Source: Vitellaria paradoxa
Lineage: Eukaryota > Streptophyta > Magnoliopsida > Ericales > Sapotaceae
DNA: 64,000 nucleotides
Reading direction: 5' to 3'
Assembly: GCA_019916065.1 (NCBI GenBank)
Contig: CM034239.1
Coordinates: 30,838,419-30,902,418, forward strand
Below, piece after piece: positions 42,228 through 54,103 of this stretch. How positions within the stretch are numbered: the stretch's first letter is position 1; the number at the start of each line of letters is the position of its first letter. A model generated the notes under the pieces. That model was given only the letters and a program-made list of their open reading frames with translations. It ran no database searches and was not told where the DNA came from. The translations under genes and the position numbers were made by a program.

Positions 42228-42890
42228 ACACTGTTAAATCGAGATTTTACTTCAAATTAGTAGCGAGTCTAAAAAATCAAACTGAAAAATCAAATCAAAA
42301 AATCATAGATTTTACATGAAAATATAGTTTATTATGTTACAATTCTTCATTTAGATCTTTTATTTATTTATTTTTTATAAGTAAAGACTTTTATTAATAA
42401 GAGAAGAGAGCAAAAGACATGTACTAAGAAAATGGTAAAATCTTACTCATATTAACAAAACAAATATTCATCAAAGTTCTATATCTAGTTCTATACTCTC
42501 TTTATTCAACTATACAATTTTATAATATTTGGTGTGACCTACATAATTGAAATTAAAATACTAATTTCATTTTATTTTTATTTTTTGTATGTGTTGAAAT
42601 GTATTTTTAATATTTTATTATAGCTTTCGTGGTTTCCATCCTAACTACTACATTTAATTTATGGTAGTCAATTTGACAAAATAATGCATATGGTCCTCAA
42701 CTAGTATAGCGTAGGGAATAATAGTGTTATAGAACAAAAAAAAATCTGAAAAAAATGTTATAAGGGAATAGTTATAGCCTATCACTTAAAAAAAAACATA
42801 AAAGTCTATTTTATATGATAAAATTATATAAAATCGTAAGATTTTAATATTTAAATTAATATTTTAATAATATTGGTCAAACATATTCAC
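42228..42890. repeat. Dispersed repeat, copy without the nested insert
   Basis: Relative of 32826-34240. The text runs uninterrupted through AGTTATAGCCTATCACTT at about 42770-42788, which marks the empty site for the 611-bp insert in the other copy. The ends have GATTTTA/TAAAATC words in inverted arrangement. Confidence 0.8.
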
Positions 42891-43063
42891 AGGTTCGTGC
42901 AAGTATTTATTGGATGAGTTTGAAATTTTGCCCACATTAATTGTGAACAGGAACGACAATTTTTGCAAATACCTTACCCATTGTCATTCCTAGTTGGTGA
43001 TCATGAAGTGTGCTATTAATGAAAGATATTAGAGGCAAGTTATGGAGATTGTATATAAAACAT

Positions 43064-43215
43064 GTTCTGTTTAGATTGATAAAAAAATTTAAAAAATAAC
43101 AAAAAATATTAAAAATTTTTAAAAATTATTCACTTTTTATCTCATTGCATGAATTACAAACTCACAATTTATTTCACTTTATCTCATTTTATCTCACTTT
43201 TTATCATTCAAAACG
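43064..43215. mobile_element. MITE, GATAAAATGAGA family
   Basis: Left end TGTTTAGATTGATAAAAAAA, right end TTTTTATCATTCAAAACGCA. The inverted copy of this arrangement is at 51038-51178. Confidence 0.55.
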
Positions 43216-43216
43216 C

Positions 43217-43440
43217 ATATCTTTTTTTTTTTTGGAACAAAGGAAAACCTATAACCCAACTTTCCAACTCAAAATTGGAAAGTCAAGTGAGGGATATATG
43301 GTAACACATGCACCCTATCTATCTCGATGTGGAATTGCCTGTCCACTACAATCCCTCGGGCCGAGACCCAGACTGACCGAAGCAGCTCATAAGGTGAGTG
43401 AAACACTAGACGATACACACATACACACGAGCCTATTTGT
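43217..43440 (-). mobile_element. SINE-like repeat, copy 1
   Basis: Begins (plus strand) with a T-run and GGAACAAAGGAAAACCTATA, which recurs at 43469 after a second, longer T-run. Read on the minus strand, each unit therefore ends in an A-tail. Body of mixed composition with no coding. The internal promoter boxes are not convincing. Confidence 0.5.
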
Positions 43441-43448
43441 TTGTTTGT

Positions 43449-43712
43449 TTTTTTTTTTTTTTTTTTTTTGGAACAAAGAAAAACCTATAACTCAATTTTC
43501 CAACTCAAAGTTGAAACATATACCTTAACTATCCTGACGTGGGATAGTCACTCGAAACGCACATCGACTACCTATGATATTTCATATTAGTGTGGTTATC
43601 AACACTAGCAACTAGGGATTACAACTCGTAATATACGTGGTCCGAGTAAGGCAACTGACGGGCATGGACGCTCCAAAACCAATTTAGACTAATCCGGGAC
43701 AATCTAACATTA
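43449..43712 (-). mobile_element. SINE-like repeat, copy 2
   Basis: Head-to-tail with copy 1. The first 60 bases after the T-run (GGAACAAAGAAAAACCTATA, then CAACTCAAAGTTG) match copy 1; the remainder differs, so this could be two related families or a partial duplication. Followed by a (TTA)n run at 43716-43742. Confidence 0.5.
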
Positions 43713-43742
43713 CTTTTTATTATTATTATTATTATTATTATT

Positions 43743-44924
43743 GGAGGGGAAAGGTTATATCAAATCTTTCACCTCCCAAGTCTCTGTTTGGAACTTTTAA
43801 AAGTTTTAAAAAAATTCTGAAAATTTTTTATTCTTTTCTAACTTATTTCAATCAAATTTTGCCATATATTGAATTGTTTTGGTAAGGTTTGCGGAGATGT
43901 GTTCCATATTGATTTCAGGCAATGAATGTGATGAGTGATGGAGATTATATCTTTGTATTTTTCACAAATGATTATGGATTAGGATTTTTCGGAAATGCCT
44001 CAATTTTATTTTTGGATTAAATCGATTATTCCAAGAACAGGATGAATTATTGGTCCCAAAGACGAGAGAAAGAGAAAGACAAAACGATGAAGTGCCTCAT
44101 CATCTCAGTATGGCGTCTGAGGTTAGTCAGCGGAGAATTCTGAGAAGCTAGCTATGTGTGGTTGGGGAGGATTAGGCGCCTTGTGCAAAATGAACTGAAG
44201 GAATTGCGGACGAAGCGTTATCGGCCACTCGTTCATTAATTCTCCTATTGTTACCAAATTTGTAAGAAGAAAGAAAAATCAAAATCGAAAACAGACGATG
44301 ACTTTAGAATTGGTGGTTGGTTTGTCTGTTTTGTTTGATTTTGGTTTTTAAACGTTAGTATTGGAATTATTCAAAATTTACGTTTCGTGATTATTACTAT
44401 AATTTAATTTTGGAGTGAGAAAAATAACAAACAATTATATAAAAATAAATAAATACAGTTTATATATATATATATATATATATGTAATTTTAGTCTCAAA
44501 ATCACTGCAAATATTTTCAGACGATTTTAGATTTCTGATCTCTCTACAAACAAACAAGAAAAAGCAAGATTATCAAATATGAGTTTAAGAAATGAAATTA
44601 AAAAATAAAAATGAAACTAAACGGAAAAATAAAATAAAATAAAATAAACAGATTTCAATCTCACGATTCCGGTTTAAATATGAGGGGTTTATTTTGTGAC
44701 TTGTATGGTAGTTTATCAGGGTTTTGTTTTTGTTGCATTAGGAAATTAGTTAATAGAGTTTTTTTTTTAGAAAATTAGTCAGAGCAATCCATGGTAAAGT
44801 TAAATTTGTATTGGATACTGATTGATTTTATTTTTAACAAGATTTGTTTGTTGGCGACTATAAAAAAAAAAATAAATAAATAAATAAAAGCCTCTAGGCT
44901 CAGAAGATCGCGTTTCATTGTTTA
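43743..44924. other. Non-coding; a less AT-rich patch near 44.1 kb
   Basis: Mostly AT-rich. Around 44060-44250 composition becomes balanced and a short frame starts at ATG 44111 (MASEVSQRRILRS, then stop). This could be an exon relic or a promoter of a lost gene; I could not assign it. (TA)n at 44461-44482. Confidence 0.35.
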
Positions 44925-45251
44925 GGTACCGTTTGCCATTTGAAAGTTTAAATTTTAGTAATTTTCGGTATTTTTTTGCCAAACTATGTTAGTTGTAATT
45001 TTTGATGTGCTTTGTGAAATAAATAGCGATTTTTAACAACTTTTTACAATTTTTAAATATTTGTTAAATTTTTGGCAACTTTTGATAATTTTTAGTAATT
45101 TGTGACAACTTTTAACAATTTTTTGGTAACTTTTGAGTTGAGTAAATTATTATAGGTAAATAGAAAATTAGTAAAAATTAAAATTTTATCAAACACTCAA
45201 AAAGTAACTTTTAATAGTTTTTCGCTAAAAATTTGATTGCCAAACAGTACC
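44925..45251. mobile_element. MITE with TTA target duplication
   Basis: 327 bp. Left GGTACCGTTTGCCATTTG, right GATTGCCAAACAGTACC. TTA on both sides (44922-44924 and 45252-45254). Interior of TTTTTAGTAATTTGTGACAA type words. Confidence 0.8.
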
Positions 45252-45959
45252 TTAATTAAAGAGATTCATTATGGGATGACACATTTTCTCAAGAATTAAT
45301 TTCATTTGGAGTTAATGAAATTAATCTTTTTTTTTTAATACAATGACAATTTTGTCATTATAACTTGTCAAACTAATCAACTAACAGACTTGATAACAAC
45401 AGGAGTTGTTCCTACCTATTTTTTTGAGCAGAAGAGATTTTTGGGCCAATTTCTAGAAATCTAGAGTATGCTTGTGAAATTAACCTTATTTATGTAGATT
45501 ATTCCCCAACTGGAATTTAATTAATAATTAAACAAGTTGGTTGAATTTGAATCTTCTCTCAACCTCTTCCTTCCTTTCTTTCTCAAAAAAAAAAAAAAAA
45601 TCCACATGCAAATTCAATCTCTATTTTTAAATAATGTAAATGTTCTTTTATCATGTTGTTCAATTATATAGTCTCGTTTTATTAATGAAATTAATCAAGT
45701 AAATAAGAGTGTTTGAAATTGTTTAAATTTATAAAAGTTACAGTCTCGTAATTTGTGTAATAAGTAGAAAATTTTAAATTTTAAAGAGATTTGGACAAAT
45801 TTAAAGAAAAAAAATACTCTAAACGGTACCAAAATCTATTAAATCAAATCTTCTGGTGATGGATTAAGAAACTTAAGCAAAAGAAATGATCAAGATGAAA
45901 AATTTTATATTTTTTTTAAAAATAAATAACATATTATATAAATAGGGCACACACACTAT
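45252..45959. other. Non-coding, with one possible MITE
   Basis: 45705-45828 resembles the TTTGGAATTAAATAAAA MITE family (AGTGTTTGAAATTGTTTAAA, then ACAGTCTCGTAATTTGTG). No gene. Confidence 0.4.
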
Positions 45960-46258
45960 GGTCCTGTTTGAAAATAAAATTTTAGTAACTTTTGATAAAT
46001 TTTTCATAAAAATTAACAGGTGAAACTTATTATGTGTTTTGTAAAATAAATAGAAATTTTTAAAAAAATTTTACAACTTTTAAATATTTAATAAAAATTT
46101 TAGTAACTTTAAGTTGGTTTTAAGTGTAATTTTGGTAACATTTTGATTTAGCTTCAACTTTTACGTGTTGTTGTAAAGTAAAAAGTAATAAAAATTAATG
46201 TTTCACCAAACAACTAATTCAGAAAAAGTTACACTTTTTTTCAGCTCCAAACGAGGCC
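45960..46258. mobile_element. MITE with TAT target duplication
   Basis: 299 bp. Left GGTCCTGTTTGAAAAT, right AGCTCCAAACGAGGCC. TAT on both sides (45957-45959 and 46259-46261). Confidence 0.7.
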
Positions 46259-46679
46259 TATGTGTTCTTTTTATTAATTTTTTTTTGTGCGTGTGTAATT
46301 TTTTTTAATATTTTATTTTATATAAAATAAAATTAAAATAATCAAAAAATTGTGTTAAATAATAAATAATGAGTAATTAAAAGTATTTAAATAGGAAGTA
46401 AGCAATTAAGGGACATTTACATAAAATACAAAAAAAACTATAAAAATAATACGTAGTTAAAAGATATTTATGAAGAACAAAAAAAACTAAAAGAGTAAAA
46501 TTATTTAAATAAATTCTAACTATTTAAAAATTACCTAAATACCCTTTTCAAGGTATGAGTGATTATTGGTATTTAAAAGATATTAATAGCAAAAAAAAAA
46601 AAAATAAATAAGCAGCAAAGAGGTAATACATTATTTATTCATATATAAATAAATCCTCAGGAGTTTAAAAAAAGATTTG
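46259..46679. other. Non-coding, AT-rich
   Basis: No gene; A-runs and short AT repeats only. Confidence 0.4.
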
Positions 46680-47013
46680 GGGGTGTTTGGAAGTTCAAAA
46701 AAACTCAAGTTATGGTAGTTTTTTGGGTGATTTTTTTTTTTTTTTTTTGCATTTTTTTGTGTGTATGGTTGAACCAAATGAAATTTTTAGTATTTCTTAG
46801 TAACTTTTAGATGTTTGGTAAATTTTTACTGTAGCAAAGTAAAAAAGTGGTAACTTTTGGGTGTTTGATATGTTTTTTTACTATAGCAAATCAAAAAAGT
46901 TGTAATTATGGAATGTACTTTTTACTGTAGCAAATCAAAAAAGTGAAAAATTTTATGATTTTACCAAACACACCAAAAGTTACAAAATTTTTTTTGAGTT
47001 GCCAAACAGTACC
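46680..47013. mobile_element. MITE with TTG target duplication
   Basis: 334 bp. Left GGGGTGTTTGGAAGTTC, right GAGTTGCCAAACAGTACC; TTG on both sides. The interior repeats a segment on TTTTTTACTATAGCAAATC and AAAAAAGT two to three times. Confidence 0.7.
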
Positions 47014-47065
47014 TTGGTTTGTCACATTCGAGACTGCTCACTTTTTTTTTCTCCAAAAATGGTTA

Positions 47066-47211
47066 GGGAGTGTTTGGAAGTTCAAAAAAATTCAATTTTT
47101 AAGGTTGATATGATGTAAAAATGATAAGTGGTAAATTTTGATCGGAGAGATTTGAAAATTTTTTAAATTTTTTGAATTTTTTTGAATTTTGTTTGACTCC
47201 CAAACGATCTC
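47066..47211. mobile_element. Short MITE
   Basis: GGGAGTGTTTGGAAGTTC at the left and GACTCCCAAACGATCTC at the right; middle with GATATGATGTAAAAATGATA. Target duplication ambiguous (TA or TTA/TAA). Confidence 0.65.
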
Positions 47212-47640
47212 TAAGTCGGCTATTGGAAGCAATTTTCGGCGGCCCAATTTCATGGTGATTGTTATTTTCCCAAAAATCAAAATCAAAACTGTTCCAAAGT
47301 CGACTCTCTACAATCATTCACTCTTTCTTTTCTACTTGGCGTGTGGGATCAATTCTCCCTCCTCACCAAAAAACATTGACGACCCTTGCTTATTATCATT
47401 AGCGAGTCAACTTTTGCACTTGATTGGAAACAGTAACCCACGGACTCAGTGATAAGTGATCTGGAAGGTGTTAATTGGTAATATTTTTTGTGTTTGTTTT
47501 TGAGTGATCATCAGTTTGAATTTTTTGTTGTGATTGCTCTACAAGTTTGATTCGGATACTTTAAGCATTTTAAAGGGAAAAAAAAAGTTTTAGAGGGTAT
47601 TTAAATCTCTAAAAAAAAATAAAAAAATTCTAAGTTCCAG
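47212..47640. other. Non-coding
   Basis: 47215-47460 is slightly less AT-rich, with an 87-codon open stretch that lacks any recognisable motif; I do not call it a gene. Confidence 0.35.
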
Positions 47641-47945
47641 CTTGGAACTCAAAATATATATATATATATATATATTTAACAACCTTTAATTTTTTTGGCA
47701 TTTAGCAATACTTTAAAAGTTGTTAAAAATTACTAAAATTTTCTTCAATTTTTTTATCAAATAACCAAAAATTCCTAAATATTCCAGAAAATTTCTACAA
47801 CTATTTACCAAAAAACCAAAAGTCATTAAATGTTATTACAAATTTCTAAAATTTTAAATTTTTTATTAAATGCATAAAAAATTGCACCTAGCATCTTTTG
47901 TCAAAAATTATCAAAAGTTCTTAAAAATTTACTTCCAAACAAGCC
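47641..47945. repeat. MITE-like element with (TA)n
   Basis: Starts CTTGGAACTCAAAATATATA with a (TA)n run at about 47655-47672 and ends TTACTTCCAAACAAGCCC. Interior words match the AAAGTTACTAAAAATT MITE family. Confidence 0.5.
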
Positions 47946-49296
47946 CTAACTTTTTACTAATTTTCTTTAATTAAATTTCACCCCATATCACTTTAACACC
48001 AATTTATATTTTTTATTTTTTATTTTTATTCAACAAACCAATCACCACCCCAACGTTATAATTTCTGATCAATTTTTGTTCACACGCTTAGTTTATCACC
48101 TAAGCAACGCACGTGCGTACCTACGTACGTAAAGTAAATCACCTCTGCAAAAATTATTATAAATTGACCACCGTCCAGGTTTGACTGAATCAATTCATTT
48201 TTCGTTCACAAGCAAGCAGGTTGTGGTTATGGAAAAATCTCTTTATTTTATTTTATTTTATTTTGGGATTTAGCTACAAGTAACTTTTGAGATTAATTAA
48301 TTAATTAAAATTAGCAAAAGGCTGGCAATTTGGGCTGGAGGAGCTATGTTTAGTGAGCTGTGTGAAAGTGAAGTGAAACAGCGTACAACACATATTATAA
48401 CAAGTAAACTTTATTAAAATTCAAAATGTAACTTTTGTGTTTATCCGATACATACATGAACGGGGCAGTGCTATTTTAGTTTTATTTAAAAACTAAACTA
48501 ATTAAAAATTAAGATATTCTAGTTTTATTAAATATTTAAGAATAACTCAAAATTTTTTAACATAAAAAAAATTTACAAGATTCAAACTTGGTATTTTTTG
48601 TGAAATAAAGTGTAATCTTTCAATATACTATTATATACTTTTGTTTATACTATCAGTAAATATTACATATATCACAATAAATTCTATAAACAATAAAATT
48701 TAATAATAATTATATTTTCTTTTTTGTAGCGAGCGATATTTCTAATAAATTTCAGGTGTTTGTATCATTAACTGTGAAAAGTATATTCATCGGTTAATAG
48801 TCAAGAATAATTTATTCTCTTTCTAAAAATAACATTAATTTTTCTTACTCTTAATCCAAAAATAACTCGATCGTTATTCTCTTCTTAAGTGTTCAATGTC
48901 CCTTCTCAGTAAAAATCCTAAATCTGCCCTAAGGATCACAAAATAAAAAAATGTTATTGTATCAAAAAAGTATATTAAAAAGTAAGATCAAAATGAGGCA
49001 TGATTAATTCTGTGGAGTTATAATGAAAATAATTTTTTATGGAATTTTTTTATTCCCATAAGTGTTTCAAAGGTGTTTTGAAGCTCTAACTTCTACTAAT
49101 TTTTTCCAACCAAATTTCATCATGTATCATTTTTATACTTACTTTTAAATTTTTTTTTCCAAACCAAACACCACCATCATCTCATTCTAATTTTTTTTTT
49201 TTTTTTTTTTTGATAGTGTCGTATTGTCCCCCAGTGAATTGTATTAGAAATTTGAATAAAAAATTATATAAGACAAAACGCTTTGATAGATTTAGG
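47946..49296. other. Non-coding, AT-rich
   Basis: No gene. A palindrome-rich spot ACGTGCGTACCTACGTACGT lies at about 48110-48130. 49070-49165 has partial MITE text (GGTGTTTTGAAGCTCTAAC). Confidence 0.4.
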
Positions 49297-49613
49297 TGGT
49301 ATTTGATTTATATTTATATTTTTGTTTTTTATTTTTTGTTTTATGTTTTAAAAATTTTAAAATAGAAAAAATAGAAAACGCATTTGATTTGATATTTTCT
49401 GTTTTCTATTTTTGAAATTTTCTTTATTTTAGATTAAAAATGTTCAAAATAACTTTTTACCATTTTATATTTCACGCGTAAACCAATTTTCTGTTTTTTT
49501 TAAAACAAATTTTAAAAGCATAAGTGACCAAAATACTTTTTGAAGTGTTTTCCTTACTTTTAAAAATATAAAATGAAAAATAAATTTAAAATAGATATAC
49601 CAAATGACACCTT
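49297..49613. mobile_element. Inverted-repeat element, short relative of 26039-26977
   Basis: Left GGTGGTATTTGATTTATAT, right ATACCAAATGACACC, with TTTCTGTTTTCTATTTTTG inside. Confidence 0.55.
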
Positions 49614-51037
49614 ACTATTTAGATAAATTATACTCTGTACTCTTGAATTTTACTTGAAATCTTATTTTAAGAGTTTATGTGACCGTTTTGCTTTTAAATG
49701 TTAGACGTATAGATAGTTAATAGCAATAATGCAAGGATAAAATGGTCATTGAGACCATTAATTATTTAAAAAAAAATCAGATCTTGCAGTGAAATTTTAA
49801 GTACAACTGAGAGTATAAGGTTTGATTTATCCTTAATATTTTAAAGAAGTTGAATTGATATTTGTCATAAAACTTTTAGATGCTATGTCATTTTCAGAAC
49901 CTATTACAATTTCACTTACTACTTGGACTTGGGTGATGACTCATATCCGAGTCGTGAGTGTTTAGTTTATTAAAATTTATTAAATTTTAATTAATTTTTT
50001 AATATTTTTTATTTAAATTTTATTACATATTACTTTTATATCAATTTTTTTTATATTTTTTAGTTATCCAAACACCACCTTAATATTTGTTCTTTGCCTA
50101 AATTCACTTTTAAAAACAATAACAAATTCGAAACGATTAAACTTGCAAATCACGTAATGAGCTGATCGCAAATAAAATTTTAACCAGATATTTAGAGTGT
50201 CAAAACCCGAGTAGTTTCATTTTGCAGCTTAACAATGACATGGACGAATGTTGTAAGCTAACTTCTCGTATATATAAACTTGAAGCTTAAATGTGTAATT
50301 GAACCAATTCAAACCAAGTTGTAAATTGTTTAAATTAGATTTGTTAAATTAATGATTTAAAAAATTTATTTTAGGTTGAATAAATGCTTCGGCTCACTTA
50401 TCTCTTTAGTGGAATAGAACAAACTCCTAATCAAATCAATATTAAGTCTAGCATGAATAATTTAATAACTTATATTGTGTGCATTTGAAATGTTAAATTT
50501 GACAAACAATTTTTAACTTTTAAAATCTCCTACTTTCTCTAATTTGTATCAACTTTTTTTAATTTTCTCTAATTTGCATCAACTTTTACATAAAAACTTT
50601 TCACAATTGTTGAGAAACACGTCAAATACTCAACATTCTAAAGTTTACCTACTTCTTATTTATTTTTTTGGTCGAAATTTAATATTTCAACCAGACACCA
50701 TATTTATCAAGTAAAATTTTTGTTGAGTTTAATATTTAATATAATAATTTTAAAATTATGATTCAAATTCAATTTAACTATCTTTCGAATTGAGTTCAAG
50801 TAAGCCCATAACGGAATCGAGCACAAACAAACCTCAAGCGGCTTAGTTGGTTTTATAGTACTTAAACTTGGGAAATAGATGGATCAAGTAAGCCTTGACA
50901 CTTGAATTTTGGAAAAGATGGACCAAGTAATTCTAGAAAGCCTTGTTAGCCTCAAGAATAATGCAGCCAGATGCATCAATATTTAGCACGACCTCAGGTT
51001 TTGCAAAAACAAACCCAGTACTGATCCGAAAAGTAAG
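49614..51037. other. Non-coding, AT-rich
   Basis: Several decayed MITE-like parts (49965-50085 and 50480-50700), no gene. Confidence 0.4.
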
Positions 51038-51178
51038 GTGCGTTTGGAGTGATAAAAATGAGATAAATTATGAATTCATAATTCATATAGTGAGATAAAA
51101 ATAAATAATTTTTTAATTTTTTTAATTTTTTTATTATTTTTTAAAATTTTTTATCATTCTAAATAAAAGTCCAAATGG
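51038..51178. mobile_element. MITE, GATAAAATGAGA family
   Basis: Left GTGCGTTTGGAGTGATAAAA, right TTTATCATTCTAAATAAAAG; a central TGAATTCATAATTCA palindrome. Confidence 0.55.
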
Positions 51179-51284
51179 AGAAAGGCACACAAATACCAAC
51201 GAGTTTGTGAGATTGTTTAGCAATGTCTTAGCCAAGTTTGGACACTTTTCATTTATTTATTTTGAAAATGGCTCCTCCAAACAG

Positions 51285-51415
51285 CACGCACATTCATTCT
51301 AAGCGAGGCCGGCCGTGTGCCATGTGCAGGTGCCAGGATCCCGAAACAGCGCCCGCCGCCCCGGAGACAACGCTGAACCAAGCTGCATGACCGTTGAAGA
51401 TGGCGGCATTTAAAA
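51285..51415. other. Isolated GC-rich patch
   Basis: About 130 bases rich in CG dinucleotides (CGAGGCCGGCCGTG, CAGCGCCCGCCGCCCCGG) within DNA that is otherwise very AT-rich. No open reading frame of note. Confidence 0.5.
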
Positions 51416-53047
51416 ATTGGGGGAACTTCTTTTTATTTTTTATTTTTTTTCCATATAAAATATGTTCCGAACTTTGAAAAGTTTACATTGTCTCATGTCA
51501 AGAATTTATTAGTGTGAGATAAAAAAAAAAAACCAATTAAAGGAAACATAAAGTTACTTAAATTTGTGTTGAAATAAACAAATTAATTAATATATATAAT
51601 AAAATTATTTTTCTCTTTCGTAAACTATTTCTAAGGTGAAATGTCCAATAAATATCAATTCAATAGTTGAAATAATTTAATATAAATAATAAGAGCTTAA
51701 ATTTCAACTCCAATTAAATATAAATAAATAATAAAATTATCTGTTATTATAACTCCTTAAATTATGAGGTGAGATAATGAATATCAGTTTTTAAGAAAGT
51801 ATTTATAATTGACCAAATAAAAATTAATCTTTTATATGTATATATATATATATATATATATTTCTTTTCGTATTTTCTAAGAATAAATATATTTTTTCAA
51901 TTTATTTTTGATGTATTAATTTTTCCATTCAGTTACCTTTTCTTTAAAAAAAAATTAACTGCAACTCAATTTTCAATGAAAAACTATTAAAATTTACTTC
52001 TTAAGTCTTTGGCAAAATAGTAATTTTTGTCATTTTTATACTTACTTATAATAACTTGTTTAATTGAAAAGTTATCGAAAATTACAAAATAATTACTAAA
52101 ATATGTTAAAAATTATTAAAATTATTCAAAAATTACTAAAAATTATCAAATATAATAACAAAATTTACCAAATGCTCAAAAGTTATAAGAAGTTTTGTTT
52201 AAAAAAATTACAAAAATTACTGAATAAATCAAAAATTATTTTGACTAAAAAAATACTTAAAATTATTAAAATTTACACTTTTCAACAATTGATTGACTTG
52301 TCCATTTACCAGCTAAAGAGTGAAATTTTTTGAACAGCATTGAATGCGGCGAGCATCTTTCTGACAAATGATGAAAACCTCTCAATTGTGATTAATATAC
52401 GTGTATGAGCTCCCTCCCCAACACAAAAGTGCAGTACAGAATAAATACCCTTCCTTGCCGACCTCAATATTAATAATCCACCATCCATCTCATGTTTGAT
52501 TATTAACATATTTTCTTTTAAAGATTATTAATATATTTTCTTTTATCCACAATTAATTTGTTACTAAAAATTTAGATATAGCAGGACAACTTACCAAAAT
52601 ACAAAAATGCGTAATTTGTAATTTATTTGTATAAAATCGAAATATTCTGTAAATATCTTCATCCAATTGTATAAGTTTGTATAAATTTATAAAAATTAAT
52701 GTCTCGTACTTTGTACAGTGAAAAAAAAAATTTAATTTTACAATCTCATAAATTGTGTTTGTAGAAATTTGTAAAGTTCTATATTTTTTAACTCTAAATA
52801 TTGTCACTATCAATTAATAGTTATATTCTAATTAAATTAGGATCAAATAGTTTAATAGTTACTTGAATCAGTACACTTAAATGTATTAGAGGATAAAACA
52901 AGGGAAGGATATTTCACAAAAAAAAAAAAAAAAAATCACTTTAACTTATTTTCTCACTAACCCCAATATTTATATATTATTGCTAGCATTTTTAGCTTTA
53001 CTTACTGTCACTGCACTCAAATTAAGAGTGTTTATCAAATATTCTAT
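51416..53047. other. Non-coding, AT-rich
   Basis: (TA)n at about 51837-51862. 52010-52280 is a decayed AAAATTACTAAAAATTA MITE. 52670-52800 is an inverted, decayed copy of the TTTGGAATTAAATAAAA family. No gene. Confidence 0.4.
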
Positions 53048-53203
53048 GGTTTTGTTTGGCGGTATTAAAATTCATCAAAATTCACAAATTTTAACTAATT
53101 TTTATATTTTTTTCAATTAAATTTTTTCACATATCACCTTTATGTCACATTTTTTTACTTTTATTATATTTTTTGACTAACTTTTTATCAACTAAACGCA
53201 CCC
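53048..53203. mobile_element. MITE with TAT target duplication
   Basis: 156 bp. Left GGTTTTGTTTGGCGG, right CAACTAAACGCACCC; TAT on both sides (53045-53047 and 53204-53206). Confidence 0.65.
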
Positions 53204-53479
53204 TATATTTATAAATACTAAAAAGATATGCATATAAGCAACTCTCACTCACTCTATCTTTGAGTTTATAAGTGGCTTTACATTCTCCTCACTTGAATGT
53301 CGGGGGGTGTCCCTTGTTGGATTCCCATCTGATCACTTTCTTTCACTCTTTTCTTATGTGCATATTTGCATTGGGAGAGGGCAATGTAGGGTAATTTCTT
53401 TTTTCCAACAACAATAAAAAAAATATGTAATTTATAAAATCAAATATTATTTAATGAAAAAGTTATTATATGAATAAAT

Positions 53480-53648
53480 GCCCTATTTGGAGTTATACAA
53501 AATAAAATAAAATTTTATAAATTTTTATAAACACGATTACGAGACAGCAAAAATTTAAATTCTTCACTCAGTGTATGAATTACGAGATATTTACTTTTAC
53601 AATTTTATTTTATTTTATACATTTTTATACAACTCCAAACACACCAAA
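53480..53648. mobile_element. MITE, TTTGGAATTAAATAAAA family
   Basis: Left TTTGGAGTTATACAAAAT, right ATACAACTCCAAACACACC, forming a good inverted repeat; the middle has TGAATTACGAGATATT. It lies about 450 bp upstream of the DUF761 gene's start codon. Confidence 0.7.
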
Positions 53649-53739
53649 TATAATATATGAAAATTTAAAATGATTATATTTTCTATTAATTTTTTTTTAT
53701 TACATAACAATTAGGTCACCAAAACGCGGCCATGCCAAA

Positions 53740-54103
53740 TACGGATTGCCACGTCACTAGAACACTTCTTCGTCACAAAGTTATAAAAGTTACACCACGT
53801 GTCATCCACCTATCCACACTTGGTTGATGTGGAACTCCGTGGGCCCCATAAGTATTTCCTCGCTGTGGGCGAACAATTGGACAGACTGGAACGTAGCCGA
53901 CACCTCCCAATAAAAACTATTCCACTCAGATCCGTCGGCTCAAATCACATCTCAAAGATTAGCTCATCACCACCCCCATATCCCCTGTATTTATAACTCC
54001 GTACCTTCCCCTTCTCTAACCAACCATTGTTCTGTTCTCAGCCGAGAAGTCGCCGGAAAAAAAGTCATCCTCCGATCATTATCGAACGCTTCCTTACCTT
54101 AGC
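53740..54103 (+). promoter_or_regulatory. Promoter and 5' UTR of the DUF4408/DUF761 gene
   Basis: TATA-like TATTTATAA at 53988-53996 lies about 110 bp before the ATG. Upstream are GCCACGTCAC (53748-53757) and CCACGTGTC (53795-53803), which match ABRE/G-box elements bound by bZIP factors. The stretch is clearly richer in G and C than its left flank. Regulation by abscisic acid or stress is only suggested by the motifs. Confidence 0.6.

Noticed and set aside
43145..43528. 127-codon open stretch
   Set aside because: Runs through a MITE, SINE-like repeats and a T-run (poly-Phe), so it is not a gene.
47189..47452. 87-codon open stretch as a small gene
   Set aside because: It starts inside a MITE, has no recognisable motif and no promoter-like context.
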